Assembly: GCA_002719955.1 (NCBI GenBank)
Contig: PBFW01000021.1
Span: forward strand, 1-60,820
Reading direction: 5' to 3'
Length of the DNA stretch: 60,820 nt
From: Deltaproteobacteria bacterium
GTDB taxonomy: Bacteria; Myxococcota_A; UBA9160; UBA4427
Under the pieces are notes generated by a model. It worked only from the letters and a program-made list of their open reading frames with translations, was not told where the DNA came from and did not search any database. The position numbers were made by a program, and so were the translations under genes. Each line of letters begins with the position of its first letter. Within the stretch, counting starts at the first letter, position 1. Below are positions 52,936 through 60,820 of the stretch, one piece after another.

Positions 52936-53748
52936 ATGTCTGAGCCCCAACATGTCGAGACAGGGTCGGAGAAGGTCCTCTGTCGGATCGAGGAGGGCGT
53001 GGCCGTCGTCACGCTGAACGATCCCGAGAATCGCAATCCCCTCGGTTACGACACGCGGCCCGTGCTGAGAGCGACGATCGATCGCATCGCGCGTGATGAC
53101 GAGGTGCGCTGCCTGCTCCTGACGGGCGCCGGTGATGCGTTCTGTGCGGGCGGGAACGCAAAAGCGATGGCGACCGACGAGCAGCCCCCGCTCGAGACCA
53201 GGATTCGACAGATTCGTTTCGAGAGCGAGGTCGTCGCGCTGATCCAGGAGATGGCGAAACCCTCGATCGCGGCCCTGCCCGGGCCCGCAGCGGGGGCTGG
53301 TTTCTCGCTCGCCCTGTCGTGTGATCTGAGGATTGCCTCGGAGTCGGCCTTTCTGTTGACAGCCTTCGGGAGGCTCGGGCTGCCCGGAGATTTCGGTGGA
53401 ACGTGGCTGCTGACTCAGCTCGTGGGACCGGCGCGCGCGCGCGAACTCTATTTTACGTCGCGCCGAGTGCCCGCGGAGGAATGCGAACGACTCGGACTCG
53501 TGAATCGAGTCGTGCCCGCGGATGCCCTTCAGCGTGAGGCCATGGGTCTGGCCAGGCAGCTCGCGGCAGGCCCTCCCGTCGCGTTTCGCTGGATGAAGGA
53601 CAATCTGAACAGGGCGCTCCATTCGGACCTCCGGACCTGCCTTCGCGAAGAGGCAGAGCGGCAGTGTTGGGCCGCAGAGACCGAAGATTTTCGCGAGGCC
53701 ACGCAGGCATTCGTCGAGAAGCGCGAACCGGAATTCCGCGGTCGATAG
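52936..53748 (+). CDS. Enoyl-CoA hydratase/isomerase family protein (crotonase)
   Basis: 270-residue crotonase. V-V-T-L-N-D-P-E-N-R-N-P-L, AFCAGGNAKAMA and L-S-C-D-L-R-I-A-S-E are family motifs. Ser replaces the Glu144 position in GAGFSLALSCD, and Ala replaces Glu164. GLPGDFGGTWLL carries an Asp, the arrangement seen in PaaG/enoyl-CoA isomerase-like members. Isomerase or ring-opening activity is plausible. It lies between the true hydratase and the FadD3-like ligase. Confidence 0.92.
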   Translation: MSEPQHVETGSEKVLCRIEEGVAVVTLNDPENRNPLGYDTRPVLRATIDRIARDDEVRCLLLTGAGDAFCAGGNAKAMATDEQPPLETRIRQIRFESEVVALIQEMAKPSIAALPGPAAGAGFSLALSCDLRIASESAFLLTAFGRLGLPGDFGGTWLLTQLVGPARARELYFTSRRVPAEECERLGLVNRVVPADALQREAMGLARQLAAGPPVAFRWMKDNLNRALHSDLRTCLREEAERQCWAAETEDFREATQAFVEKREPEFRGR

Positions 53749-53836
53749 ATTCGGAGTCGAGTGGCGATGGGATTTGAATCGACGGCGATCGCGACGAGAG
53801 CCCCCGCCGAACTTCAACGCAGAAGGCACAGTCATC

Positions 53837-55444
53837 ATGGCCACTGAATTTCGACCCTCCTCATTGGGGACGATTCCTCGCCTCGTCCAGGACTCTTCCA
53901 GGCGTTATGCGGACCTTCTCGCGCTCGAGAGCGAAGACGGCAAGACGAACCTGCTATTTTCAGAACTCGTGACCGCGATGGAGCGCTCCGCGAAGGCCTT
54001 TATTGCGGCTGGGATCCAGCCGGGTGACCGAGTGGCGATCTGGTCGCATAACAGTGTCGAATGGGTGATCGCCGCGATCGGCCTGCAGGCCATCGGCGGA
54101 GTCCTGGTTCCGCTCAACACGCGATTCAAGGGCCCCGAAGCGGCCTATATCCTGAACAAGAGTCGCGCGCGAGCGCTCATCACCGTGCATGAGTTCCTCG
54201 GGACCCGATACGTGGATGTCGCTCGCGCAGAGCCCCTCGATTCGGTCGAAGAGATCATCGATCTGCTGGGCGAGAGCGAGGGTGAGGGTGCTGGGGCGAC
54301 CTCCTGGGAGGATTTCCTCCGCTCCGGTGAAGACGTTTCCGACGAAGAAGTGGCGGCGCGCATCGAGGCGGTCGAGCCCGATCACCTCTCCGATATTCTC
54401 TTTACATCGGGGACCACCGGGAACCCGAAGGGCGTGATGTGCACCCATGAGCAGGTCCTTCGAGGTTACGAGGCCTGGACCGAAGTCGTGGGGCTGACCC
54501 GGGCGGATCGCTACCTAGTGGTCAACCCCTTTTTTCATGCCTTCGGCTACAAGTCGGGATGGCTCTCGTGCATTCTTCGGGGAGCCACTTGTCTCCCCCA
54601 CGCCGTGTTCGATGTGCCGGCCGTTCTGGCACGGGTGGCCGCGGACAAGATCAGCGTGCTCCCCGGACCGCCGGCGCTCTATCAGTCGATCCTGATGCAC
54701 CCGGATCGCAAGAAATTCGACCTGAGCTGTCTGCGGCTTTCCGTCACCGGTGCGGCCGCGATTCCAGTCGAGCTGGTCCACCGGATGCGCGACGAGCTCG
54801 GCTTCGAAACCGTCGTCACGGGCTATGGCCTCACGGAGGCCTGCGGGATCGCGACGATGTGCCGGTCCGGAGACGATCCCGAGATCATCGCCACGACCGC
54901 GGGTCGAGCGATCGACGACGTCGAAGTGATCTGTATCGACGAGAAGGGGGCCGAGGTCGCGCGCGGAACGCCGGGAGAGGTCGTCGTTCGCGGCTACAAC
55001 GTCATGAAGGGCTATTTCGAAGATGATGCACAGACGCGCGAGACCATCGACGATGAGGGCTGGCTGCACACCGGTGATATCGGCGTGATGGACGAGGAGG
55101 GCCAGCTCCGCATCACCGATCGCGTGAAGGACATGTTCATCATCGGTGGCTTCAACTGCTATCCGGCGGAGATCGAGAATATGCTCTTCGAGCATCCCGG
55201 TGTCGGGCAGGTGGCCGTCATCGGGGTACCCGACGAGCGAATGGGCGAAGTCGGCATGGCCTTCATCGTCCCGGAGCCGGGGACCGAACCCAGGCCCGAA
55301 GAGATCATCGAATGGTCTCGAGAGAAAATGGCGAACTACAAGGTGCCCCGTCATGTGGAGATTCTCGACGAGTTGCCGATGAACGCGTCCGGCAAGGTCC
55401 AGAAATTTATTTTGCGAGAGCGCCTCGAGAACACTTCTACCTGA
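53837..55444 (+). CDS. Acyl-CoA synthetase, FadD3-like
   Basis: 535-residue adenylate-forming ligase. The P-loop is LFTSGTTGNPKGVMCTH, TGYGLTEACGIATM follows, then W-L-H-T-G-D-I-G, ITDRVKDMFIIGGFNCYPAE, and the catalytic Lys is in MNASGKVQKF. The sequence around the P-loop and G-Y-E-A-W-T-E recalls actinobacterial FadD3, which activates the propanoate side chain of the two-ring steroid intermediate HIP. That similarity is from memory and the substrate is inferred. The start at 53837 has GAAGG ten bases upstream. It is in an operon with two dehydrogenases and three crotonases. Confidence 0.92.
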   Translation: MATEFRPSSLGTIPRLVQDSSRRYADLLALESEDGKTNLLFSELVTAMERSAKAFIAAGIQPGDRVAIWSHNSVEWVIAAIGLQAIGGVLVPLNTRFKGPEAAYILNKSRARALITVHEFLGTRYVDVARAEPLDSVEEIIDLLGESEGEGAGATSWEDFLRSGEDVSDEEVAARIEAVEPDHLSDILFTSGTTGNPKGVMCTHEQVLRGYEAWTEVVGLTRADRYLVVNPFFHAFGYKSGWLSCILRGATCLPHAVFDVPAVLARVAADKISVLPGPPALYQSILMHPDRKKFDLSCLRLSVTGAAAIPVELVHRMRDELGFETVVTGYGLTEACGIATMCRSGDDPEIIATTAGRAIDDVEVICIDEKGAEVARGTPGEVVVRGYNVMKGYFEDDAQTRETIDDEGWLHTGDIGVMDEEGQLRITDRVKDMFIIGGFNCYPAEIENMLFEHPGVGQVAVIGVPDERMGEVGMAFIVPEPGTEPRPEEIIEWSREKMANYKVPRHVEILDELPMNASGKVQKFILRERLENTST

Positions 55445-55530
55445 ACCTGAGCGAGTGGCTCGTCGGACCCGATCGATCCGGCGTGTGCCGCATGCGAGCG
55501 AGGTGGAGATGTCATGGAAAGGGAGCTGTT

Positions 55531-56511
55531 GTGGATTTCTCTCTGAGTTCCGATCAGGAAGCGCTTCGTGAGGGCGTGCGGAATTTCTGCGAGGCTCGCT
55601 TGTCGATGGCCGATCTTCGGGTGTTGGAACAGGCCGGTGTGGATCAGGCCCTCTGGGCGGAGTTTGCCGAGATGGGGATTCTCGGACTTCGGATTCCGGA
55701 GGCGGCCGGGGGCGTCGGGCTCGGGATGGCCGAGGCGGTGCTCGTCTTCGAGGAACTCGGTCGCTGTGTTGCGCCCGGCCCCCTTCTCTGGAGCCATCTC
55801 GCGGCGGGGCTCGTCGATGGCGTGGACCGAGGCGAAGTCATCGTCACGGGTCTCGATCTCCGGAATGATCGGGGCGGTCCCTATACACTCGAGTGGCTCG
55901 ACCTAGCGGATCTCCTCCTCGTTCTCTCCGACGAGGGCGTCGAGCTGATCTCGAGCCGAGACATCGTGGGGAAACGAGTCGGGTCTCCTCTCGACCCGTT
56001 GACACCGGTCACGCGGGTCGAGCACTTGCCACCGGGTGAGCAGGCGGGGGACGCTGATCTGGCTCGCAAGCTTGCGATCGAGGGCACAGCCCTCGTCTCG
56101 GCGATGATGTTGGGGATCGCCGAGGCCTCTCAAGAACTCGCGACGGCCTTTGCGGTAGAGCGCCAACAGTTCGGACGTGCAATTGGTAGCTTTCAGGCCG
56201 TCAAGCATATTCTCGCGGATTGCTTCGTGAGACAGGAGTTGGCTCGTGCCTCGGCCTATGCCGCGGGTGTATTGCTCGACGAGTCGATCGACTCCCGGGC
56301 GGAACGGACGGTATCGGCCGCCTCGCTGATCGCGGAGGAGGCAGCGATGAAGAACGCACGCGCCTGCATCCAGGTTCACGGCGGAATGGGCTTTACGTGG
56401 GAGAACCCTTCCCATCTCTACTTGAAACGTGCGTGGGTCCTCGAGAATACACTCGCGCGCGGCGTAGACCGCGCCGAGCGGCTTGCGCAGCAGGTAGCCG
56501 AGAGCGTCTGA
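55531..56511 (+). CDS. Acyl-CoA dehydrogenase (short subunit type)
   Basis: 326-residue acyl-CoA dehydrogenase-fold protein starting at GTG 55531, preceded by GGGAG. D-F-S-L-S-S-D-Q-E-A-L-R, GILGLRIPEAAGGVGLGMAE, V-E-R-Q-Q-F-G-R-A-I-G-S-F-Q-A-V-K-H and QVHGGMGFTWENPSHLYLKR are present. The middle beta domain is degenerate and lacks a clear FAD-binding G-x-D-x, as in the non-canonical subunits of alpha2beta2 FadE heterotetramers. It may pair with the 405-residue dehydrogenase at 49075. Last gene of the + strand operon. Confidence 0.9.
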   Translation: MDFSLSSDQEALREGVRNFCEARLSMADLRVLEQAGVDQALWAEFAEMGILGLRIPEAAGGVGLGMAEAVLVFEELGRCVAPGPLLWSHLAAGLVDGVDRGEVIVTGLDLRNDRGGPYTLEWLDLADLLLVLSDEGVELISSRDIVGKRVGSPLDPLTPVTRVEHLPPGEQAGDADLARKLAIEGTALVSAMMLGIAEASQELATAFAVERQQFGRAIGSFQAVKHILADCFVRQELARASAYAAGVLLDESIDSRAERTVSAASLIAEEAAMKNARACIQVHGGMGFTWENPSHLYLKRAWVLENTLARGVDRAERLAQQVAESV

Positions 56512-57067
56512 CGCTCCCATATCTTTATTCGAGTTTTCCCGTTTCCGGGGCCAACCCCGTTGGAAGATCATCGAGTCGTTCGCCGGCCCGAGTCGGAGAA
56601 CTTCAGCGCCGATTTGTCAGGCGAGAAGCAGCATGATCGACGAGCACGACCCTGCAGATCTCCGACATCGAACCACCCGAAGGATTTGAGTACCCAGAGG
56701 AAATGATAGAATCACATCGGCACAGAACGGACCGTCCTTTGAGCTGGCTGAACCGGCAGAGCGTGGGCATTCACTCGCCGAGCTGGGCCTCTGGTATGAC
56801 GCCGATGATTTTTCACGGGGCTCTCGCGGGCGCATCCGAAAAAAGAGCGCCTTGCTGAGTATCGAGAGCGGATGATGGCGATGGCCCGCGTCACGCTCTA
56901 GGAGGGGACGCAGAATCCAGAGCCCTTCGCCGCCCGACACTTCGACTTTGGAACGAGGCGGCGGAACGGGGCCTGCTCTGTGCGATTCGTCGACTGTTCG
57001 GGGCGTTCAACCCCCTCTTTAGGGATGGTGAGAACAGAAGCGTCTGATGAATTCTGAGAACAGACAG
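56512..57067. other. Intergenic interval, possible gene remnant
   Basis: About 555 bp between the convergent acyl-CoA dehydrogenase and FadH-like genes. A + strand stretch near 56741-56901 has protein-like composition in two adjacent frames (GHSLAELGLWYDADDF, then HPKKERLAEYRERMMA ending in a TAG). It may be the decayed C-terminus of an unrecognised gene. Nothing else was seen. Confidence 0.4.
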
Positions 57068-59197
57068 TCAGCTCGCATTGATGGCATCGACCGCGTCCAG
57101 CGCATCGCGCATCGCGCCCTCGATGTAGCCGACCCCGGTGCCATCGCCGACCTCGTGCACCCGCAGTCCAGAGCGGCGGAAGGCTTCGGCCAGCGAGGAA
57201 TCGCCGGTCGTGCCCTTGGCCACGATGACGTGATCGGCGTCGACGCTGCGCGTGTGGCCGCTGCCGTCGGTGAAGCACACCCGCTTCGGATCGATTCGGA
57301 TGTCCTTCGATCCTGGGTACAGGCCCAGGTCGTGCTCGCGCAGATCGGCGAGCAGGCGCACGCGGCGCACCAAGGTGATCCCGGCACCGAAGCGCGGCAC
57401 CTCGTCGACCACGGTCACGTGGCGCCCGCGCTCTGACAGGAATTCCGCCAGCTCGAGGCCGACCAGCTCGCCGCCCACGATCACCACGTTCTTGCCAAGG
57501 GGCATCCATGCGTGCGTCACCTTGCGCACGAAGTCGAGGTTCGCGGTGAGCCCGGTCGCCGCGCCGGCGCGGGTCGTCATTCGCGTCAGGAGCGATGTCT
57601 TCTGTCTGATCGCCTCGGAGCTCTCGCCGAGCATCATGCCGCGCATCTCGTCGCCGCTCAGCACGTGCGGCAGATCGGCACCCGGGATCGGAGGCAGGTT
57701 CCGGAGCGCGCCCGTCGCGACGACGACCTCGTCCGGTGCGAGCGAAGCGAGCAAATCGAGTGTCGCCACGGTATTGAGCCGTACCTCGATGTCCGAGGCC
57801 TCGACCTGCGCGCGCAGCCAGTCGAGAAGCGCTTCGTTCGCTGTATAGGCGAGCGAGGCGAAGCGGAGCGTCCCGCCCAGCCGGTCGCTCTTCTCGATCA
57901 GTACGACGTCCCGACCGCCACGCGCCAGACGCCGCGCTGCCTCCATGCCGCCGGGGCCGCCGCCGACCACCGCGACGCGCTTGCGGGTGGTGGGTCTGGG
58001 CGCGCCGTCGCGCGTGTATTCGAGTCCGCACTCCGGATTGACGGCGCAATGCGACGACTCGCGGGTGTAGATCGCACTGACGCAAGTGTAGCAGTAGATG
58101 CAGGGGCGGATCTCGTCTCTGCGATTCTCCGCGAGCTTACGCGGCAGGTGTGGATCGGCGAGCAGCTTGCGACCCATCGCGAGGAAGTCGAATCGACCGT
58201 CGCGGATCTCCGCCTCGGCATGCTCGGGCTCCACGCGTCCGGACGCAAGGATCGGGACTCCCACCGCCTCCTTGATGGCGGCTGCGGCGGGCAGATTCCA
58301 GTTCGGCTCGTGGGGAATATTCGAGGCCGAGTGCAACTTGCCCTGGCTGAAGTCGTGATAGGCGCTGACCGTGATCGCATCCGCACCGGCCTCCTCGACC
58401 CATTTGGCCGTCACCTTCGCATGCTCGAGGGTGATGCCGCCTTCCCGGCCCACTTCGCGGGAGTCGATCTTCACAATGACCGCGAATTCCGGCCCGACCG
58501 CGGCACGGACCGCCCGCACGATCTCGAGCAGCAAGCGCGCACGGTTTTCGAGGCTGCCTCCATACTCGTCGGTGCGCTGATTCGTCTTGGGGGAGAGGAA
58601 AGAGGAGGGTACGTAGCCATGGCCTCCATGCACCTCGACAGCATCACAGCCCGCTTCCTTCGCGCGCCGGGCCCCCGCCGCGAAGGCCTGTATGAGGGTC
58701 TGGATGTCTTCCTTCGTCAACACCTTGAAGGTCGGAATCCCGACACGCGCGAGGGTCTCGAGTTCGGGGAGCAGGAGGCCGTCGGCGAAATCACCCGGGA
58801 TCGCTTCCGGGATGGAGGGGCACCATTGCGGTCGGCCCGCCTTTGTGTCGTCCACGGCGTTCAGGCCGCCCTGGTGGAGCTGTACGGCGAAACGGGCGCC
58901 GTGTTGGTGAACCGCGTCGACGACCCGCGTTAGGCCTGGAAGGTGAGCGTCTTCGGAGATCCCGATCTGCCAGGGTTGCACCTGACCGATCGGATACATG
59001 ACGCCGCAGGCGCCGGAGATGATCAGCCCCGCGCCCCCGCGCGCCTGCTCTTCGTGAAACGCCAGGATCCGGTCTCCGCAGCGACCGTCGTCCTCGCCGA
59101 AATTGACACCCATCGCCGTGACGACGATGCGGTTGCGGAGTTCGAGCGGACCGATACGGCCGGGCGAGAGAAGGGTCTCGTAGGCGGATGACGACAT
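57068..59197 (-). CDS. FadH/BaiCD-type NADH:flavin oxidoreductase with FAD domain (2,4-dienoyl-CoA reductase-like)
   Basis: 709-residue multidomain flavoenzyme. Residues 1-360 are the FMN/OYE barrel (RNRIVVTAMGVNF, FAVQLHQGG, CDAVEVHGGHGYVPSSFLSP, T-D-E-Y-G-G-S-L-E-N-R). A [4Fe-4S] site follows with Cys366, Cys369, Cys372 and Cys384. The FAD/NAD half begins with RVAVVGGGPGGMEAARRLA and has NVVIVGGELVGLELAEFL and V-G-D-G-T-G-V-G-Y. Homologues reduce 2,4-dienoyl-CoA or bile-acid and steroid enones. The first three cysteines are spaced C-x2-C-x2-C, one residue tighter than I recall for E. coli FadH. Monocistronic, divergent from the last amidohydrolase. Confidence 0.94.
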   Translation of the reverse strand: MSSSAYETLLSPGRIGPLELRNRIVVTAMGVNFGEDDGRCGDRILAFHEEQARGGAGLIISGACGVMYPIGQVQPWQIGISEDAHLPGLTRVVDAVHQHGARFAVQLHQGGLNAVDDTKAGRPQWCPSIPEAIPGDFADGLLLPELETLARVGIPTFKVLTKEDIQTLIQAFAAGARRAKEAGCDAVEVHGGHGYVPSSFLSPKTNQRTDEYGGSLENRARLLLEIVRAVRAAVGPEFAVIVKIDSREVGREGGITLEHAKVTAKWVEEAGADAITVSAYHDFSQGKLHSASNIPHEPNWNLPAAAAIKEAVGVPILASGRVEPEHAEAEIRDGRFDFLAMGRKLLADPHLPRKLAENRRDEIRPCIYCYTCVSAIYTRESSHCAVNPECGLEYTRDGAPRPTTRKRVAVVGGGPGGMEAARRLARGGRDVVLIEKSDRLGGTLRFASLAYTANEALLDWLRAQVEASDIEVRLNTVATLDLLASLAPDEVVVATGALRNLPPIPGADLPHVLSGDEMRGMMLGESSEAIRQKTSLLTRMTTRAGAATGLTANLDFVRKVTHAWMPLGKNVVIVGGELVGLELAEFLSERGRHVTVVDEVPRFGAGITLVRRVRLLADLREHDLGLYPGSKDIRIDPKRVCFTDGSGHTRSVDADHVIVAKGTTGDSSLAEAFRRSGLRVHEVGDGTGVGYIEGAMRDALDAVDAINAS

Positions 59198-59429
59198 AGG
59201 CGCTCCCTGTCATGCTTTCATGGCCTGTTGACGCAGGTCGACGGTAGGCATCGAGCCTCACGGGCAAGACTAGCGCGCCAATTTGCCTCAGCTCCTGATC
59301 GCGTTTGATACGCCCTTTTCTTCCTGGCTTCGGTGTCCCACTCTATCGATGATGTCTGTTTCGGGATCTCCCGATCGCGAAGCGCCGAATTTCCGGCGTC
59401 GCGGTGGAGGACCCTGCCAGGAGAACCTC
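59198..59429. promoter_or_regulatory. Divergent promoter region
   Basis: 232 bp between the FadH-like gene (-) and the amidohydrolase (+). Both promoters must be here. No boxes are assigned with confidence. CAGGAGAA just before 59430 is the amidohydrolase ribosome site and decides its start. Confidence 0.35.
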
Positions 59430-60593
59430 ATGAGCGCAGATCTTTCCGCAATGCCCGTCGTCGACATCGATGCCCACTGGACCGAGCCCCCCGATCTGTG
59501 GAGCTCGCGAGCCCCCGCAAGGCTGAAGGCGCGCGCGCCGCGCATCGAGGTGAACGAAGAGGGGCGTCAGAACTGGGTCGTCGGTACAGATACGGTGCTC
59601 GGCCCGCCGGGACTGAGTGTGATTCAACCGGACGGCAGCAAGGTCACCGGAACGCTCTCCCTGGGAACCCTCGACGAGCAGAACACCGCGATGTGCGACC
59701 CCAAGGGTCGCCTGAAGCTCATGGACACACTCGGGATTCAAGCTCAGATCATATACCCGAACGCCCTCGGCTTCGCCGGTGGCTCGATCATGGAGCTCGA
59801 CGACGCCGAGCTTCGCGGCTTCTGCATCACCGGCTACAATGACGCGATCGGTGAGCTTCAGGCGAACGGCGAGGAGCGGCTCTTTCCGCAGGCGGTGCTG
59901 CCTTTCTGGGACGTGGACCTTTCCGTCCGCGAGCTCAAGCGCTGCCGCGAGACGCTCGGGCTGGTCGGTTTCACCATGACCGACTCTCCCCAGGAGTGGG
60001 GCCTGCCCTGCCTCAACGATCCCTACTGGGACCCGGTCTGGGCGACTGCGCAGGAGCTGCAGCTCCCCGTCAATTTCCACATCGGCTCGGGCGGGTTCGG
60101 CACTTCATTTGCGTGGGACGGTTACGAGCCGCCGCGTTGGCTGGCCGTGACCTCGGTGGCGCTCTTCCTGAATAACGCTCGGTGCATTTTGAACCTGATC
60201 TTCAGCGGATTGCTCGACCGCTACCCCGATCTCAAGTTCGTGTCGGTGGAGAGTGGGATCGGCTGGCTGCCCTTCATGCTCGAGGCCTGCGAATACCAGC
60301 TCGATGAGAACATGGGGAGCGACCGGTGTGGATTAAAACTGCGGCCGGCCGAGTATTTCCAGCGGCAGATCTACGCATCGTTCTGGTTCGAGAAGAATCA
60401 GGTGGCTCGCACGATCGAGCTGCTCGGCGAGGACAATATCATGTTCGAAACCGACATCCCTCATCCGACCTGTCTCTATCCGGGTGTGAGGCAGCATCTC
60501 GAGGACACGCTCGGTGAGCTCGAGCCGCGGGTACAGCGCAAGATCATGTACGAGACGGCGGCGAAGCTGTATCGGCTTCCGCTGCCGAGCTAG
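59430..60593 (+). CDS. Amidohydrolase family protein (amidohydrolase_2, TIM barrel)
   Basis: 387-residue ACMSD-like metal-dependent hydrolase/decarboxylase. The N-terminal motif VVDIDAHWTEPPDLW holds the D-x-H metal site. L-P-V-N-F-H-I-G-S-G supplies the next His, and KFVSVESGIGWLPFMLEA and IMFETDIPHPTCL (catalytic Asp) follow. The ribosome site AGGAGA before ATG 59430 excludes a longer upstream frame. It is paralogous to the intact gene at 25095-26267 and to the decayed one at 27808-29014. Substrate unknown; a cyclic acid or enol is plausible. Confidence 0.93.
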   Translation: MSADLSAMPVVDIDAHWTEPPDLWSSRAPARLKARAPRIEVNEEGRQNWVVGTDTVLGPPGLSVIQPDGSKVTGTLSLGTLDEQNTAMCDPKGRLKLMDTLGIQAQIIYPNALGFAGGSIMELDDAELRGFCITGYNDAIGELQANGEERLFPQAVLPFWDVDLSVRELKRCRETLGLVGFTMTDSPQEWGLPCLNDPYWDPVWATAQELQLPVNFHIGSGGFGTSFAWDGYEPPRWLAVTSVALFLNNARCILNLIFSGLLDRYPDLKFVSVESGIGWLPFMLEACEYQLDENMGSDRCGLKLRPAEYFQRQIYASFWFEKNQVARTIELLGEDNIMFETDIPHPTCLYPGVRQHLEDTLGELEPRVQRKIMYETAAKLYRLPLPS

Positions 60594-60820
60594 AGCCGGA
60601 TATGCGCAGCGAGGAGGCTCCTGGGGCTCGGGGCTCCGAACGGAGGCGTTGGTGCATGGAGCGCGCCGCTGCGAGCCCTCGAGCGGGAACGATCCAGGCG
60701 AGCTTCATGGTCGGGCTGAAGACGCTCCCCGTTCGTGGTCTGTGAAAGCACAGGTCGGACGCGTATTGTTAGGCGATGGAATAGGCAGTAGCGGTGCGCG
60801 TGTTCCCCAGATCCACCCAC

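Noticed and set aside
56741..56901. Protein-like pieces between convergent genes
   Set aside because: Too short and in two frames, with no recognised family; noted only as a possible remnant within the intergenic entry.
60590..60820. Partial - strand frame at the right edge
   Set aside because: Arg/Ser/Pro-rich without motif; the last 230 bp show no supportable gene.

Overview
GC-rich, gene-dense window, probably from a large aerobic, metabolically versatile diderm bacterium. TolC, RND efflux and an outer-membrane barrel protein show an outer membrane. Multiheme c-type cytochromes with TPR tails, DUF3179 and Asp-rich calcium-binding tails, together with three luciferase-like (LLM) oxidoreductases of F420-type appearance, suggest an uncultured Desulfobacterota, Myxococcota or Binatota-like lineage. 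This placement is inference from gene content. No rRNA, tRNA, CRISPR array, transposase or phage gene was seen.

Layout. 1-5.6 kb (+): a 12-repeat, about 27-heme cytochrome with no visible signal peptide, an octaheme cytochrome-TPR lipoprotein, and a DUF3179 protein. 6.6-11.6 kb (-): P450, DUF2889 protein, CaiB/BaiF CoA-transferase and two crotonases. 12-19.5 kb: a PECR-like SDR, a second CaiB/BaiF protein, a ThDP 2-hydroxyacyl-CoA-lyase-like enzyme, a decayed NTF2-like gene, MAPEG, zinc alcohol dehydrogenase, and a DegT-family protein with His in place of the PLP lysine. 19.7-23.2 kb: a CBM9/DUF5916 outer-membrane protein divergent from a second DUF2889 protein. 23.3-29 kb: an amidohydrolase-SDR-LLM operon preceded by a tiny overlapping ORF, an LLM gene, and a decayed amidohydrolase. 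29.8-33.6 kb (+): a compact FAD dehydrogenase, LLM and Rieske oxygenase cassette. 34-35 kb: an anchored trypsin-like protease. 35.4-42.4 kb (-): an old-yellow-enzyme homologue and a CusCBA-type efflux operon ending in DUF3240. 43-48.6 kb: a decayed sulfotransferase, a fused family I CoA-transferase, a crotonase, an acyl-CoA ligase and an NTF2-like protein. 48.9-56.5 kb (+): an eight-gene acyl-CoA operon (small ORF, two acyl-CoA dehydrogenases, three crotonases, SDR, FadD3-like ligase). 57-60.6 kb: a FadH-type flavoenzyme divergent from an amidohydrolase.

How it fits together. Most of the window is catabolism of CoA-activated, probably alicyclic or steroid/terpenoid-like substrates. Oxygenases (P450, Rieske) and flavin or F420 redox enzymes would open or functionalise the skeleton. 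Ligases and CoA-transferases would activate it, and acyl-CoA dehydrogenases, crotonases and SDRs would process it. No thiolase is present, and only one of the six crotonases keeps both hydratase glutamates, so C-C cleavage may rely on hydrolytic or retro-Claisen crotonases or on the ThDP lyase. No transcription factor was recognised in 60 kb. Several genes are visibly decayed (NTF2-like, amidohydrolase, sulfotransferase, and perhaps the 5' end of the first cytochrome).
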